NCBI GenBank assembly: GCA_947504205.1
Contig: CANNGL010000005.1
Coordinates: 1 to 54,750, forward strand
DNA: 54,750 bases
DNA from: an uncultured Litoreibacter sp.
Lineage (GTDB): Bacteria > Pseudomonadota > Alphaproteobacteria > Rhodobacterales > Rhodobacteraceae
Reading direction: 5' to 3'
Part shown: positions 41,817 through 50,629 of the stretch, in pieces
Position numbering within the stretch: the first letter of the stretch is position 1
Layout: every line of letters begins with the position of its first letter
Notes under the pieces: generated by a model
What the model was told of the DNA's origin: nothing
The model's input: only the letters and a program-made list of their open reading frames with translations
Databases searched by the model: none
Made by a program: the position numbers and the translations under genes

Positions 41817-42865
41817 GTGGTGTGCAAACCCTGACAATTGCCGAGGACGAGCCCGAACAGCGGCTGGACCGCTGGTTCCGGCGGCAGTTCCCGCATATCC
41901 CGCAAGGCCGGGTCGAAAAGATGTGCCGCAAGGGAGAGATACGGGTCGATGGTGGCCGCGTTAAGTCTTCGACGCGTGTTGTGCCGGGGCAGGTGGTGCG
42001 CGTGCCGCCCCTACCGGACACGCAGGCACCCGAACCCACTCAATTCAAGATTGCGCCGAAAGATGCGCAGATGCTGCGCGATGCCGTGATCTATCAAGAT
42101 GATCAGATCATCGTTCTTAACAAGCCATCTGGTTTGCCTGTTCAGGGCGGCTCGAAGCTGACGCGTCATCTTGATGGAATGCTGCCTGCGCTTCAGGGTG
42201 ATAAACCCGAACCACCACGGCTGGTGCACAGGCTGGACAAGGATACATCCGGCGTTTTGCTTTTGGCGCGCACGCGGGATGCGGCGTCGAAACTGACAAC
42301 AGCGTTTCGGCACAAGAACACGCGCAAGATTTATTGGGCGCTTGTGGCCGGGGTCCCGTATCCGAAGATCGGCACGGTAAAATACGGTCTGGTTAAGGCG
42401 CCGGGACATGGCAAAGGTGGTGAGGGCGAGAAGATGCATTGTGTGCATCCTGCCGACGTCGCCGATACGCCCGGTGCGAAGCGGGCCCATACGGATTATG
42501 CGACGCTGTGTTTTCTGGGGCAGCGCGCGGCCTGGATGGCGCTGGTCCCGATTACCGGGCGCACACACCAGCTACGCGCACATATGGCTGAAATGGGTCA
42601 TCCGATTATTGGCGACGGCAAATATGGGGGCGGCAGTCAGGAAAACCTTGGCGATGGCTGGGGGGCGGAGCTTGGTGGCGAGATCAGCAAGAAGCTACAT
42701 CTGCACGCGCGGTTGCTGACGATCGAACATCCTGCAACAGGACAAGAGATGACATTTCTCGCCCCTATACCCGCGCATATGAAAGCCAGTTGGGATTTCA
42801 TGGGTTGGACTGAACGTGATGTCCCGAACGATCCGTTCGATGCGGAGGAAGAATGGCAGATCTGA
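41813..42865 (+). CDS. rluC: RluA-family 23S rRNA pseudouridine synthase (RluC-like)
   Basis: A 350-residue enzyme with an N-terminal S4 RNA-binding domain (about 14-68) and a pseudouridine synthase domain (about 90-320). The active-site motif HRLDKDTSG has catalytic Asp142, and GRTHQLRAHMAEMGHPI is also typical. RluC modifies three uridines of 23S rRNA; assignment to RluC rather than RluD is by overall resemblance. It overlaps the HAD gene by 13 bases. Confidence 0.9.
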   Translation: MSGVQTLTIAEDEPEQRLDRWFRRQFPHIPQGRVEKMCRKGEIRVDGGRVKSSTRVVPGQVVRVPPLPDTQAPEPTQFKIAPKDAQMLRDAVIYQDDQIIVLNKPSGLPVQGGSKLTRHLDGMLPALQGDKPEPPRLVHRLDKDTSGVLLLARTRDAASKLTTAFRHKNTRKIYWALVAGVPYPKIGTVKYGLVKAPGHGKGGEGEKMHCVHPADVADTPGAKRAHTDYATLCFLGQRAAWMALVPITGRTHQLRAHMAEMGHPIIGDGKYGGGSQENLGDGWGAELGGEISKKLHLHARLLTIEHPATGQEMTFLAPIPAHMKASWDFMGWTERDVPNDPFDAEEEWQI

Positions 42866-43536
42866 GACTGGTCATTTTCGATATGGACGGAACGCTTGTC
42901 GACAGCCTCGCCCATATCCGGAAGGCCATGGAAAACGCGTTTTCGGAAAATAACCTTGCACCACCAACAGAAGACGAAACCCGCTCGATTATCGGGCTTT
43001 CATTGCCCGTTGCGATGGCGCGCCTGCGCCCGACTTTAAGCAATCGTGAGGTCGACGGTTTGGTGGAGGCTTACAAGGGATCATTTCTGCGCATCCGGGA
43101 GACCTCTGATAAAGCGCAATCCTCGCCATTGTTCTCGGGGGCTTTGGAGGCGATTGCCGATCTGAATACCGATGATCATACGCTGCTTGGAATCGCGACC
43201 GGCAAGTCACGCCGTGGCCTGTCACACGTGCTGGGGCTGCATGATTTGGCGCATCACTTCGTGACGACGCAGGTTGCCGATGACCATCCGTCCAAGCCAC
43301 ATCCTTCGATGATTGAAGCCTGTCTGAGCGAAGCAGGCGTTTCGGCCGAGCAAGCTGTGATCGTGGGGGATACCACCTTTGATCTGGAGATGGGCCGTGC
43401 CGCAGGTGTGGGAACCATCGGGGTGAGTTGGGGCTACCATCCGACCGGTTCTCTGATGCCCTTTGCTGATCAAGTAATCGAGACATTTTCGCAACTGGGC
43501 GACGCTGTTGACGTTTTGACAGGGAGGGGCGCATGA
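42853..43536 (+). CDS. HAD-superfamily hydrolase (phosphoglycolate-phosphatase-like)
   Basis: A 227-residue HAD subfamily IA phosphatase. Motif I FDMDGTLVDS has Asp10 and Asp12; motif II is TGKSRRGL; motif III/IV is HPSKPHPSMI then VGDTTFDLEMGRAAG. A helical cap lies between motifs I and II. The substrate could be phosphoglycolate or another small phosphate ester. It overlaps rluC by 13 bases and ATP12 by 4. Confidence 0.9.
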   Translation: MADLRLVIFDMDGTLVDSLAHIRKAMENAFSENNLAPPTEDETRSIIGLSLPVAMARLRPTLSNREVDGLVEAYKGSFLRIRETSDKAQSSPLFSGALEAIADLNTDDHTLLGIATGKSRRGLSHVLGLHDLAHHFVTTQVADDHPSKPHPSMIEACLSEAGVSAEQAVIVGDTTFDLEMGRAAGVGTIGVSWGYHPTGSLMPFADQVIETFSQLGDAVDVLTGRGA

Positions 43537-44240
43537 GCGAGTGGGCGGCCAGACGGTTCTGGGAAAGGACAGAGGTTGTTGCTCAAGCCGATGGGTTTGG
43601 TGTGACCTTGGACGGGCGCGATGTCAAAACGCCTGCCAAGCTGCCGTTGATCGTCCCGAGCGAGGCAATGGCACAGGCCATTTCGCTGGAATGGGCGGCT
43701 CAGGAAGAAAAGATCGATCCGTTGTCGATGCCGGTGACGCGCTCGGCAAATGTTGCAATTGACAGAGTGGCACTCCAGCACGCTGAGGTGTCGGAAATTA
43801 TCGCCGCCTACGGGTCGAGCGATCTTGTCTGCTACCGTGCTGACGGGCCGGAAGGTCTGGTTCAGCGTCAGGCAGAAGCGTGGGACCCGTTGGTTGACTG
43901 GTCTTCCTCGACACTCGGGGCGCCGTTGGTGATCACCCATGGTGTGATGCCTGTTGAGCAATCCGCTGCGACGCGCGCCCGTTTTCTGCGCGATACGTCG
44001 GCCCTTGATGCGTTTCGCCTGACGGCGTTTCATGACCTGGTCTCGCTGTCGGGATCGCTGGTTCTGGGATTTGCCGTGATCAAGGGCCGTTTAGATGCGG
44101 AAGAGGCGTGGTTGGTGAGCCGAATCGATGAATTCTGGCAAATCGAGCAATGGGGGGACGACGAAGAGGCCTCCGAGCAGGCGGAACTGAAAAGGTCGGC
44201 CTTTCTGCATGCGGATCGTTTTTTCCGACTTTGTTCGTAA
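43533..44240 (+). CDS. ATP12-family F1-ATPase assembly chaperone
   Basis: A 235-residue ATP12 protein that helps alpha subunits assemble into the F1 sector. These genes are typical of alphaproteobacteria and mitochondria. RRFWERTEVVAQADGFGVTL, TPAKLPLIVPSEAMAQAISL and the EWAAQEEKIDPLSMPVTRSA region are family features. It overlaps the HAD gene by 4 bases and ends the rarA-ATP12 run. Confidence 0.93.
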   Translation: MSEWAARRFWERTEVVAQADGFGVTLDGRDVKTPAKLPLIVPSEAMAQAISLEWAAQEEKIDPLSMPVTRSANVAIDRVALQHAEVSEIIAAYGSSDLVCYRADGPEGLVQRQAEAWDPLVDWSSSTLGAPLVITHGVMPVEQSAATRARFLRDTSALDAFRLTAFHDLVSLSGSLVLGFAVIKGRLDAEEAWLVSRIDEFWQIEQWGDDEEASEQAELKRSAFLHADRFFRLCS

Positions 44241-44485
44241 GTTCCGCATCTGTTCTGCCGGTATTAGCGGTATTGTTGAACAATTTGCCTAACGGGTTTG
44301 TTTTTTCGGAGTTTTGCGATGGTTTACCATAGGTCAATTCCGGGATTTACCTTGACCTTTAGGGCCGCATTTGCACTTATCTGACCCCATCGAGGGGGGC
44401 TGTGTCTTCCCACGTATCGCCCCCGGCTACCCGAGTGGCCGGACAAACGCTCCTCGAAGGAGCGGACCATCAGGAAGAGGTAAAT
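44241..44485 (+). promoter_or_regulatory. aapJ promoter region with inverted repeat
   Basis: 245 bases between ATP12 and aapJ. AGGTCAA (44331-44337) and TTGACCT (44352-44358) form a perfect 7-bp inverted repeat with 14 bases between. The right arm contains TTGACC, close to a sigma70 -35 box. It may be an operator for a nitrogen or amino-acid regulator. No sigma54 promoter is visible. AGGAAGAGG before the aapJ ATG is the ribosome binding site. Confidence 0.45.
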
Positions 44486-45502
44486 ATGAAGAAATCCGTA
44501 TTTCTTGGCGCACTCACCGTCGCCGGCATTGCTGCAACTGCTTCGGCAGCAGCAACGCTTGACGAGGTCAAGGCGCGCGGCAAGCTCAATTGCGGCGTGA
44601 CAACCGGTGTGCCTGGCTTTGCTGAGCCAGACGCGAACGGCGTTTGGCAAGGCTTCGACGTGGCCGTGTGCCGCGCTGTTGCAGCTGCAGTTCTGAGCGA
44701 CCCAACAGCCGTCGAATTCGTTCCAACCACAGGTAAAACTCGTTTTACCGCGCTGGCTTCGGGCGAAATCGACATGCTGGCCCGTAACACAACTTGGACG
44801 TTCTCACGTGACGTCGACCTGAAGTTCGAATTCACTGGCGTTAACTACTATGACGGTCAGGGCTTCATGGTTCCAAAGGATCTGGGCGTTTCGTCCGCTA
44901 AAGATCTCGACGGCGCGACAGTTTGCATCCAAACCGGTACAACAACCGAGCTGAACCTGGCGGACTTCTTCCGCTCCAACAACATCAGCTATGAGCCAGT
45001 TCCAATCGAAACTGGTGCTGAAGCTGTTCAGCAGTACAACGCCGGTGCTTGCGACGTTTACACAACTGACGCCTCCGCTCTGGCTGCTCAGCGTGCAAAC
45101 TTCGAAGATCCATCTGCGCATGTCATCATGCCAGAAATCATCTCGAAAGAGCCACTCGGTCCTCTTGTTCGCCACGGCGACAACGAATGGGCTGACATCG
45201 TTCGCTGGACGCTGAACGCACTGATCACAGCTGAAGAGCTGGGTGTGACTTCCGTCAACCTGGACGAGATGGCTGCTGGGTCGAACAACCCGGAAATCAA
45301 CCGTCTGCTCGGCACTGAGGGTGACCTCGGCGCGATGCTTGGTCTCGACAAAGAGTGGGGCAAGCGCGCTGTTGGCGTCGCTGGCAACTACGGCGAGATC
45401 TTCGAAAAGAACATCGGTGAATCCACTCCGATCGGTCTGGCCCGCGGCCTGAACGCTCAGTGGACCGATGGTGGTCTGATCTACTCACCACCATTCCGGT
45501 AA
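44486..45502 (+). CDS. aapJ: General L-amino acid ABC transporter, periplasmic binding protein
   Basis: A 338-residue family-3 solute-binding protein with a signal peptide (about 1-22, MKKSVFLGALTVAGIAATAS). The binding core opens TLDEVKARGKLNCGVTTGVP and includes GFDVAVCRAVAAAVL and LASGEIDMLARNTTWT. It binds a broad range of L-amino acids and delivers them to AapQM. ATG 44486 gives a proper signal peptide. A hairpin terminator follows it, so it is probably expressed more than the membrane subunits. Confidence 0.96.
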   Translation: MKKSVFLGALTVAGIAATASAAATLDEVKARGKLNCGVTTGVPGFAEPDANGVWQGFDVAVCRAVAAAVLSDPTAVEFVPTTGKTRFTALASGEIDMLARNTTWTFSRDVDLKFEFTGVNYYDGQGFMVPKDLGVSSAKDLDGATVCIQTGTTTELNLADFFRSNNISYEPVPIETGAEAVQQYNAGACDVYTTDASALAAQRANFEDPSAHVIMPEIISKEPLGPLVRHGDNEWADIVRWTLNALITAEELGVTSVNLDEMAAGSNNPEINRLLGTEGDLGAMLGLDKEWGKRAVGVAGNYGEIFEKNIGESTPIGLARGLNAQWTDGGLIYSPPFR

Positions 45503-45517
45503 GCACATCACGGTTTA

Positions 45518-45545
45518 GGGCGCGGAAATTCCGCGCCCTTTTCCT
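45518..45545 (+). terminator. Intrinsic terminator/attenuator between aapJ and aapQ
   Basis: Stem GGGCGCGG (45518-45525) / CCGCGCCC (45531-45538), loop AAATT, followed by TTTTCCT. It lies inside the operon, 16 bases after the aapJ stop. Partial read-through would give high binding protein and low permease, a common pattern. Confidence 0.85.
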
Positions 45546-45635
45546 ATCCGGCCTATCCTGGCCATGCAGAAAAGTGGCACCGCACCGCAAAGAGTGCATT
45601 ATCAAGGCCACAAACCAACACGGGGAACGTCCTAG

Positions 45636-47081
45636 ATGACGACGATGACCGACTCACCGGTGGGAACACCGCCCGAGTCGTTCCGGCTGTCCATGCTGTT
45701 GAACGACACACGGTACCGATCACTCACATTCCAATTTATTGCGCTTGTCGCCATTATCGCCTTCATGGCTTTTGTTGGCGGCAATCTGGTGCGCAACCTT
45801 GCCGAAGCCGGGCTGAACATCAGTTACGCGTTCTTGGGTGAACCTGCTGGCTACGATATCAACCAGCGCCCGATTGAATATGACTCTCAGTCATCGCACG
45901 GACGCGCGGCTATTGTCGGCCTATTGAACACGCTCATTGTGGCCTTCCTAGCCTGTATCACGGCGACGGTCTTTGGGGTGGTCGCGGGTGTCCTGCGGCT
46001 GTCCAACAACTGGATTGTTCGCAAGCTGATGAGCTTTTACGTCGAGATTTTCCGGAACGTTCCTGTGTTGATCTGGATCCTGATCATCTTCTCGATCATG
46101 ATTAACGCTATGCCCGGGCCAAGGGCGTTTCGCGGCGAAAACGCGACGTCGTCCATGCTTTTTGACAGCTTTGCCTTTACCAATCGGGGGGTCTTTGCAC
46201 CCAGCCCCGTTTTCAATACGGCGTTCTGGGTTGTCGCCGCGACCTTCCTGTTGTCGCTTGTGGCGATTTACCTGTTTCGCGCAAACGCGACAAAGAAGCT
46301 GTATTCCGAAGGCAAGTTGATACCGACATTCTGGCCAACTCTGGCCTTGCTATTTTTACCGACCATGGCCGTCATGCTTATTCCGGCCAACCCTCTTATG
46401 GGTATCCTCTTTATCGCAGTCTGCGTCTTGTTTGTTGTCGGCGTCTACCTGGCGTTCACCAAAATTCGTGAACTGGTGCCCGGCGATAACCTTGGTGGAT
46501 TGGTGGCGCTGATCGCCGCTGCCGGGATGGGATATATCATCACCTCGCTGATTGCTCCGATCATCATGGCCATTGGCCCTGCACTGGGCGCTGGCCCGGC
46601 GGTTGAGTCCATCATGACCTGGAACATGCCAGAGCTGAAAGGCTTCAACTTCAAAGGCGGTTTGCAGATCCGCGGCTCGCTGATTGCGCTTTGGTTCGCT
46701 TTGGCGATCTACACCGGTGCCTTCATTGCCGAGAACGTTCGCGCCGGGATCCTCGCGATTTCCAAAGGTCAGACCGAGGCTGCCGGCGCATTGGGCCTGA
46801 GGCCCAATCGGATCATGAACCTCGTGATCCTGCCGCAAGCGCTCAGGGTCATCATCCCGCCGCTTATCTCGCAATATCTCAACATCACCAAGAACTCCTC
46901 CCTCGCGATTGCGGTTGGATATATGGACGTAACTGGAACGCTGGGCGGTATCACGCTTTTGCAAACCGGTCGCGCGATTGAGACAATTCTGTTGCTGATG
47001 CTGTTCTACCTTACGATCTCGCTTCTGATTTCGTTCTTCATGAACATCTTCAACAACCGCATGAAACTGCAGGAGCGCTGA
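45636..47081 (+). CDS. aapQ: General L-amino acid ABC transporter permease AapQ (oversized)
   Basis: A 481-residue inner-membrane permease, larger than the roughly 400 residues usual for AapQ. The N-terminal part has GRAAIVGLLNTLIVAFLACI and the C-terminal EAA loop EAAGALGLRPNRIMNLVILP contacts AapP. The extra length is a hydrophobic block of about 80-100 residues (about 195-310) with several predicted helices. It lies between the aapJ attenuator and aapM and is one base from aapM. Confidence 0.94.
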   Translation: MTTMTDSPVGTPPESFRLSMLLNDTRYRSLTFQFIALVAIIAFMAFVGGNLVRNLAEAGLNISYAFLGEPAGYDINQRPIEYDSQSSHGRAAIVGLLNTLIVAFLACITATVFGVVAGVLRLSNNWIVRKLMSFYVEIFRNVPVLIWILIIFSIMINAMPGPRAFRGENATSSMLFDSFAFTNRGVFAPSPVFNTAFWVVAATFLLSLVAIYLFRANATKKLYSEGKLIPTFWPTLALLFLPTMAVMLIPANPLMGILFIAVCVLFVVGVYLAFTKIRELVPGDNLGGLVALIAAAGMGYIITSLIAPIIMAIGPALGAGPAVESIMTWNMPELKGFNFKGGLQIRGSLIALWFALAIYTGAFIAENVRAGILAISKGQTEAAGALGLRPNRIMNLVILPQALRVIIPPLISQYLNITKNSSLAIAVGYMDVTGTLGGITLLQTGRAIETILLLMLFYLTISLLISFFMNIFNNRMKLQER

Positions 47082-47082
47082 G

Positions 47083-48639
47083 ATGAGTGACGCACATGCA
47101 CATTCCGTCGCGTTCGTTCGCGAGACTGAAATCCCGCCCTCGCCGCCCCCTGCCTCACAGGCTGGCGCGATCAAGTGGATGCGAGACAACCTGTTTTCGG
47201 GGCTTTTCAACTCGATCCTGACGCTGTTGGCGATCTACTTCATCTACAAGCTCGTCGCGGGCGCTTTCCCGTGGTTCTGGAACGGCGTTTGGGATGCGGA
47301 ATCAATTCGCGATTGCCGGGATATACTGGCAGAGCGCGGTGCTGAAACCGGTGCCTGTTTCGCAGTTCTTGTGGATCGCTGGGATCACCTGATGTTCGGG
47401 TTCAAATACCCGCAAACGGAATACTGGCGCCCAACACTGGCTTTTGTCTTGCTGCTGTTCGCGGCGGCCCCGGCGCTGTTCTACAAATACGTTCCGCGCA
47501 AGTTCCTGCTGTTCACCGCGCTCTATCCCTTCATCGCCTTCTGGCTGATCTGGGGTGGGTCGCTTTGGTTGCCTCTGGCGATCCTCGTGGCAATCATCGC
47601 GACGGGTTTTGTGTTCCGCATGGTTGAGGGTCTCGACGTCAACATCCGGAGCATTCTCGCTGCGATTGTCGGTCTGGTGGCCGGGATCGGCCTTGCATAT
47701 CTGCTGTATCAAGGGGCGAAAGAACTTTGGTTCATCTCGAACTCGGTTGGATCAGGATCGATCCTGACGATGCTCGCGAGCTTCCTGTTCAAAGCGGCAT
47801 CGGTGTTCATGTTCGTGTTCTTCATCCCGATGGGCATCTTCGTGGGATACGCAATCTACAATGACGCCGAAGGGGGTGGGTTGGTGACCGTGGTCACCGC
47901 GCTTTTCGCGCTCTACCTCTTTGTGGCCTATCTCGTGGATCCGGTCGCAGGTGCGATCAATGCGATCATCCCGATCGAGCTTCAGGCGGTGCCATCCCGC
48001 GACATGGGTGGCTACATGCTGAACATGATCCTGGGTGTGGTCTGCGTGTCGCTGTCCCTGCCGCTGGGCATCGTGCTGGCTTTGGGTCGGCAGTCCAACA
48101 TGCCGCTGATCAAGGGCGTCTGCGTGGTCTTCATCGAGTTTATTCGCGGCGTGCCGCTGATTACGCTTCTCTTTGTGGCGAACGTGATGCTGGCCTATTT
48201 CATGCCGCCCGAGACCAACTTCGACCTGATCCTGCGGGTGATCATCATGATCACCATGTTCTCCTCGGCCTATATCGCCGAGGTGATCCGGGGTGGCCTC
48301 GCCGCCCTGCCGAAAGGACAGTACGAAGCAGCGGACAGTCTTGGCCTGAACTACACGCAAGCCACAAGGCTGATCATCCTGCCGCAGGCGCTGAAAATCT
48401 CGATCCCGGGCATCGTGAACATCGCTGTGGGTCTCTTCAAGGACACCACACTTGTCTCGGTGATCTCCATGTTCGATATCGTCGGCATGATCCGTGGGCC
48501 GATCCAGCAGTCGACCGACTGGATTTCCATCTACTGGGAGGTCTACCTCTTCGCGTCGATGGTCTTCTTCGTCGTCTGCTACTCTATCTCTCAATATTCA
48601 CAATGGCTGGAGCGTCAGCTTCGGACAGACCACCATTAA
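47083..48639 (+). CDS. aapM: General L-amino acid ABC transporter permease AapM (oversized)
   Basis: A 518-residue permease against about 380-430 usually. The C-terminal transport core is standard: LPLGIVLALGRQSN, FIEFIRGVPLITLLFVANVM and the EAA loop EAADSLGLNYTQATRLIILP. The excess lies between about residues 125 and 310 and consists of several hydrophobic segments. It starts one base after aapQ and ends 15 bases before aapP, so the three are co-translated. Confidence 0.94.
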   Translation: MSDAHAHSVAFVRETEIPPSPPPASQAGAIKWMRDNLFSGLFNSILTLLAIYFIYKLVAGAFPWFWNGVWDAESIRDCRDILAERGAETGACFAVLVDRWDHLMFGFKYPQTEYWRPTLAFVLLLFAAAPALFYKYVPRKFLLFTALYPFIAFWLIWGGSLWLPLAILVAIIATGFVFRMVEGLDVNIRSILAAIVGLVAGIGLAYLLYQGAKELWFISNSVGSGSILTMLASFLFKAASVFMFVFFIPMGIFVGYAIYNDAEGGGLVTVVTALFALYLFVAYLVDPVAGAINAIIPIELQAVPSRDMGGYMLNMILGVVCVSLSLPLGIVLALGRQSNMPLIKGVCVVFIEFIRGVPLITLLFVANVMLAYFMPPETNFDLILRVIIMITMFSSAYIAEVIRGGLAALPKGQYEAADSLGLNYTQATRLIILPQALKISIPGIVNIAVGLFKDTTLVSVISMFDIVGMIRGPIQQSTDWISIYWEVYLFASMVFFVVCYSISQYSQWLERQLRTDHH

Positions 48640-48654
48640 GAAAGGGTTCCGGTT

Positions 48655-49422
48655 ATGAACCAACAAACACAAATGCAGGTCTCTGACGAAGTCGCCATTG
48701 AGATCAGAAACATGAACAAGTGGTACGGCACGTTCCACGTATTGCGGGATATCGATCTTACCGTCATGCGCGGCGAGCGGATCGTGATTTGTGGCCCTTC
48801 CGGGTCGGGCAAGTCCACGTTGATCCGTTGCATTAATGCGTTGGAGGAGCACCAGAAGGGCTCTATCAACGTGGATGGTACGCTTCTGTCTTCGGATCTC
48901 AAGAACATCGACAAGATCCGTTCGGAGGTCGGCATGTGCTTCCAGCACTTCAACCTTTTCCCGCATCTGACGATCCTTGAGAACTGTACTCTGGCGCCGA
49001 TCTGGGTGCGCAAAACACCCAAGAAGGAAGCTGAAGAAACGGCGATGCACTTCCTTGAGAAGGTCAAGATCCCAGAGCAGGCTGACAAGTATCCGGGCCA
49101 GTTGTCCGGTGGTCAGCAGCAGCGTGTGGCGATTGCCCGTTCGCTTTGCATGCGTCCGCGCATCATGCTGTTTGACGAGCCAACCTCGGCGCTGGACCCA
49201 GAGATGATCAAAGAGGTGCTCGACACGATGATCGAGTTGGCGGAAGAGGGCATGACCATGCTCTGCGTGACTCACGAGATGGGCTTTGCCCGTCAGGTCG
49301 CGAACCGGGTGATTTTCATGGATGCTGGTCAGATTGTGGAGCAGAACGAACCGGAAGAGTTCTTTAACAATCCGAAATCAGACCGGACGAAGCTGTTCCT
49401 CAGCCAGATCCTCGGGCACTAA
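48655..49422 (+). CDS. aapP: General L-amino acid ABC transporter ATP-binding protein
   Basis: A 255-residue ABC ATPase. Walker [11 protein letters not shown]-loop [12 protein letters not shown], signature [15 protein letters not shown], Walker [15 protein letters not shown] and the H-switch CVTHEMGF are all present. It energises the AapQM permease pair. GGGTTCCGG precedes the start. It is followed by a strong terminator. Confidence 0.97.
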   Translation: MNQQTQMQVSDEVAIEIRNMNKWYGTFHVLRDIDLTVMRGERIVICGPSGSGKSTLIRCINALEEHQKGSINVDGTLLSSDLKNIDKIRSEVGMCFQHFNLFPHLTILENCTLAPIWVRKTPKKEAEETAMHFLEKVKIPEQADKYPGQLSGGQQQRVAIARSLCMRPRIMLFDEPTSALDPEMIKEVLDTMIELAEEGMTMLCVTHEMGFARQVANRVIFMDAGQIVEQNEPEEFFNNPKSDRTKLFLSQILGH

Positions 49423-49444
49423 GCTCAGCAACATTTTATGGACT

Positions 49445-49468
49445 AGGCCCCTTGCAGGGGCCTTTTTC
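49445..49468 (+). terminator. Intrinsic terminator after aapP
   Basis: Stem AGGCCCC (49445-49451) / GGGGCCT (49457-49463), loop TTGCA, followed by TTTTC. It ends the aap operon and lies 0-20 bases from the 3' end of the convergent phosphatase gene. Confidence 0.9.
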
Positions 49469-49976
49469 ATGTGGTGTGCAGCTCTTTGAGCTCGCGGGGC
49501 ACGATAAACTGTACAACCCGGGCTGTGTCCAAGCTGAGCTCTGACCAATCTGTCACTGGAACTTCGGTTATCAGCGTCGCAGTTGTCGGATAGATCGAAA
49601 ACCGATCATGTGTCGGCGCTACGTCAACGATCATCTCAGCCAGCGCGGCAATACCTGGGTTGTGGCCGACGATCATGAGATCGCCCGGTTTGCATTTTTG
49701 AATTTGCGCCAGCATCTGTTCCGGTGACGCATGATAGAGCGCTGGGCTGAGATCAACTTCCGGACCGTCCATCGCTTCTGTCAGCAACTCGGCGGTTTCA
49801 CCGGCGCGCTTGGCATCTGATGACAATATCTGAGAGGGGACATGACGCCGTCCTTTGATCCAGTTCCCCATCCGCGTTGCCGCTGCTCGACCACGCTCGT
49901 TCAAAGGTCGTTCATGGTCTTCCAGCATCAGATCGTCCCAGCTGGATTTGGCGTGGCGGGTCAGGATCAGTTTCAA
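49467..49976 (-). CDS. SixA-type histidine phosphatase (TTG start)
   Basis: A 169-residue phosphoglycerate-mutase-like phosphatase. The RHG motif appears as TRHAKSSW (Arg7, His8). The second half has IVGHNPGIAALAEMI with the second catalytic His. SixA proteins dephosphorylate phosphohistidine domains. The start is TTG at 49976, overlapping the upstream ferredoxin stop as TTGA. A longer ATG frame to 50075 lies inside the ferredoxin gene. Last gene of the desaturase-ferredoxin-phosphatase operon. Confidence 0.88.
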   Translation of the reverse strand: MKLILTRHAKSSWDDLMLEDHERPLNERGRAAATRMGNWIKGRRHVPSQILSSDAKRAGETAELLTEAMDGPEVDLSPALYHASPEQMLAQIQKCKPGDLMIVGHNPGIAALAEMIVDVAPTHDRFSIYPTTATLITEVPVTDWSELSLDTARVVQFIVPRELKELHTT

Positions 49977-50629
49977 GCAGAGTCCCCTTTGTGGAAGATC
50001 GACATGTGATAGGCCGATTGTTCCCCAACCCTGCCATAGCTTTGGGACACCGGGCAAGCGCGGCGTACCTGACAACCGTTGGTCATGCAGTCCGAGCCTT
50101 GCGGTGTCTCCAGAAAATTATGGCATGCAGCGACGTCGTAGCCGGACGCATCCAAAGCGCCAACCGGGCAGGCCTTCACGCATGGCGCCTCACAGGTTGT
50201 GCACGGGGTTTCGCTTATACTTGGAAGTTCTATTTTTTCGGGCAAAGCGATTGCGCCTCGGTAGGACACCATCAGGCCGGCCGTATCGTGCACCAAAAGC
50301 GAAACTGGACTTTGCCAGGCGCGGCCTGATTTCAATGCCCATGCAATGAATGGTTGGAAGGGTGGGCCGCCAAAGGGATAGAGCGCCGTGCCGCCTAGGT
50401 CGGCGGCTATTTGGTTGATGATCCGTTCTGACCACCGATCTATTGGATCGGGCAGACCATCCCATTCAGGCGCGGATTTGATAGCTGCCCAAAATCCCGG
50501 CTCATGCGGGCCGAGCAACAGGAGCGTCTGGGCCGCGCGCGATACGCCGTCATCTGGGTTGGGGTGGAAGGCCCCGAAGATATCAAGGTGATCCGCTTGG
50601 GCGCGGGCCAGAATATCGTCGTAGTTCAT
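49973..50629 (-). CDS. 4Fe-4S ferredoxin-like protein (QueG-like C-terminus)
   Basis: A 218-residue protein. The C-terminal region has CTTCEAPCVKACPVGAL and further CxxNGC...CPV cysteines, enough for two 4Fe-4S clusters as in epoxyqueuosine-reductase-like ferredoxins. The N-terminal 140 residues are not clearly recognisable and lack QueG cobalamin-binding features. ATG 50629 overlaps the desaturase stop by 4 bases; a longer frame to 50689 reads into that gene. It may supply electrons to the desaturase. Confidence 0.82.
   Translation of the reverse strand: MNYDDILARAQADHLDIFGAFHPNPDDGVSRAAQTLLLLGPHEPGFWAAIKSAPEWDGLPDPIDRWSERIINQIAADLGGTALYPFGGPPFQPFIAWALKSGRAWQSPVSLLVHDTAGLMVSYRGAIALPEKIELPSISETPCTTCEAPCVKACPVGALDASGYDVAACHNFLETPQGSDCMTNGCQVRRACPVSQSYGRVGEQSAYHMSIFHKGDSA

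Noticed and set aside
47752-48594. 280-residue minus-strand frame over aapM
   Set aside because: His/Asp/Arg-rich shadow of transmembrane codons.
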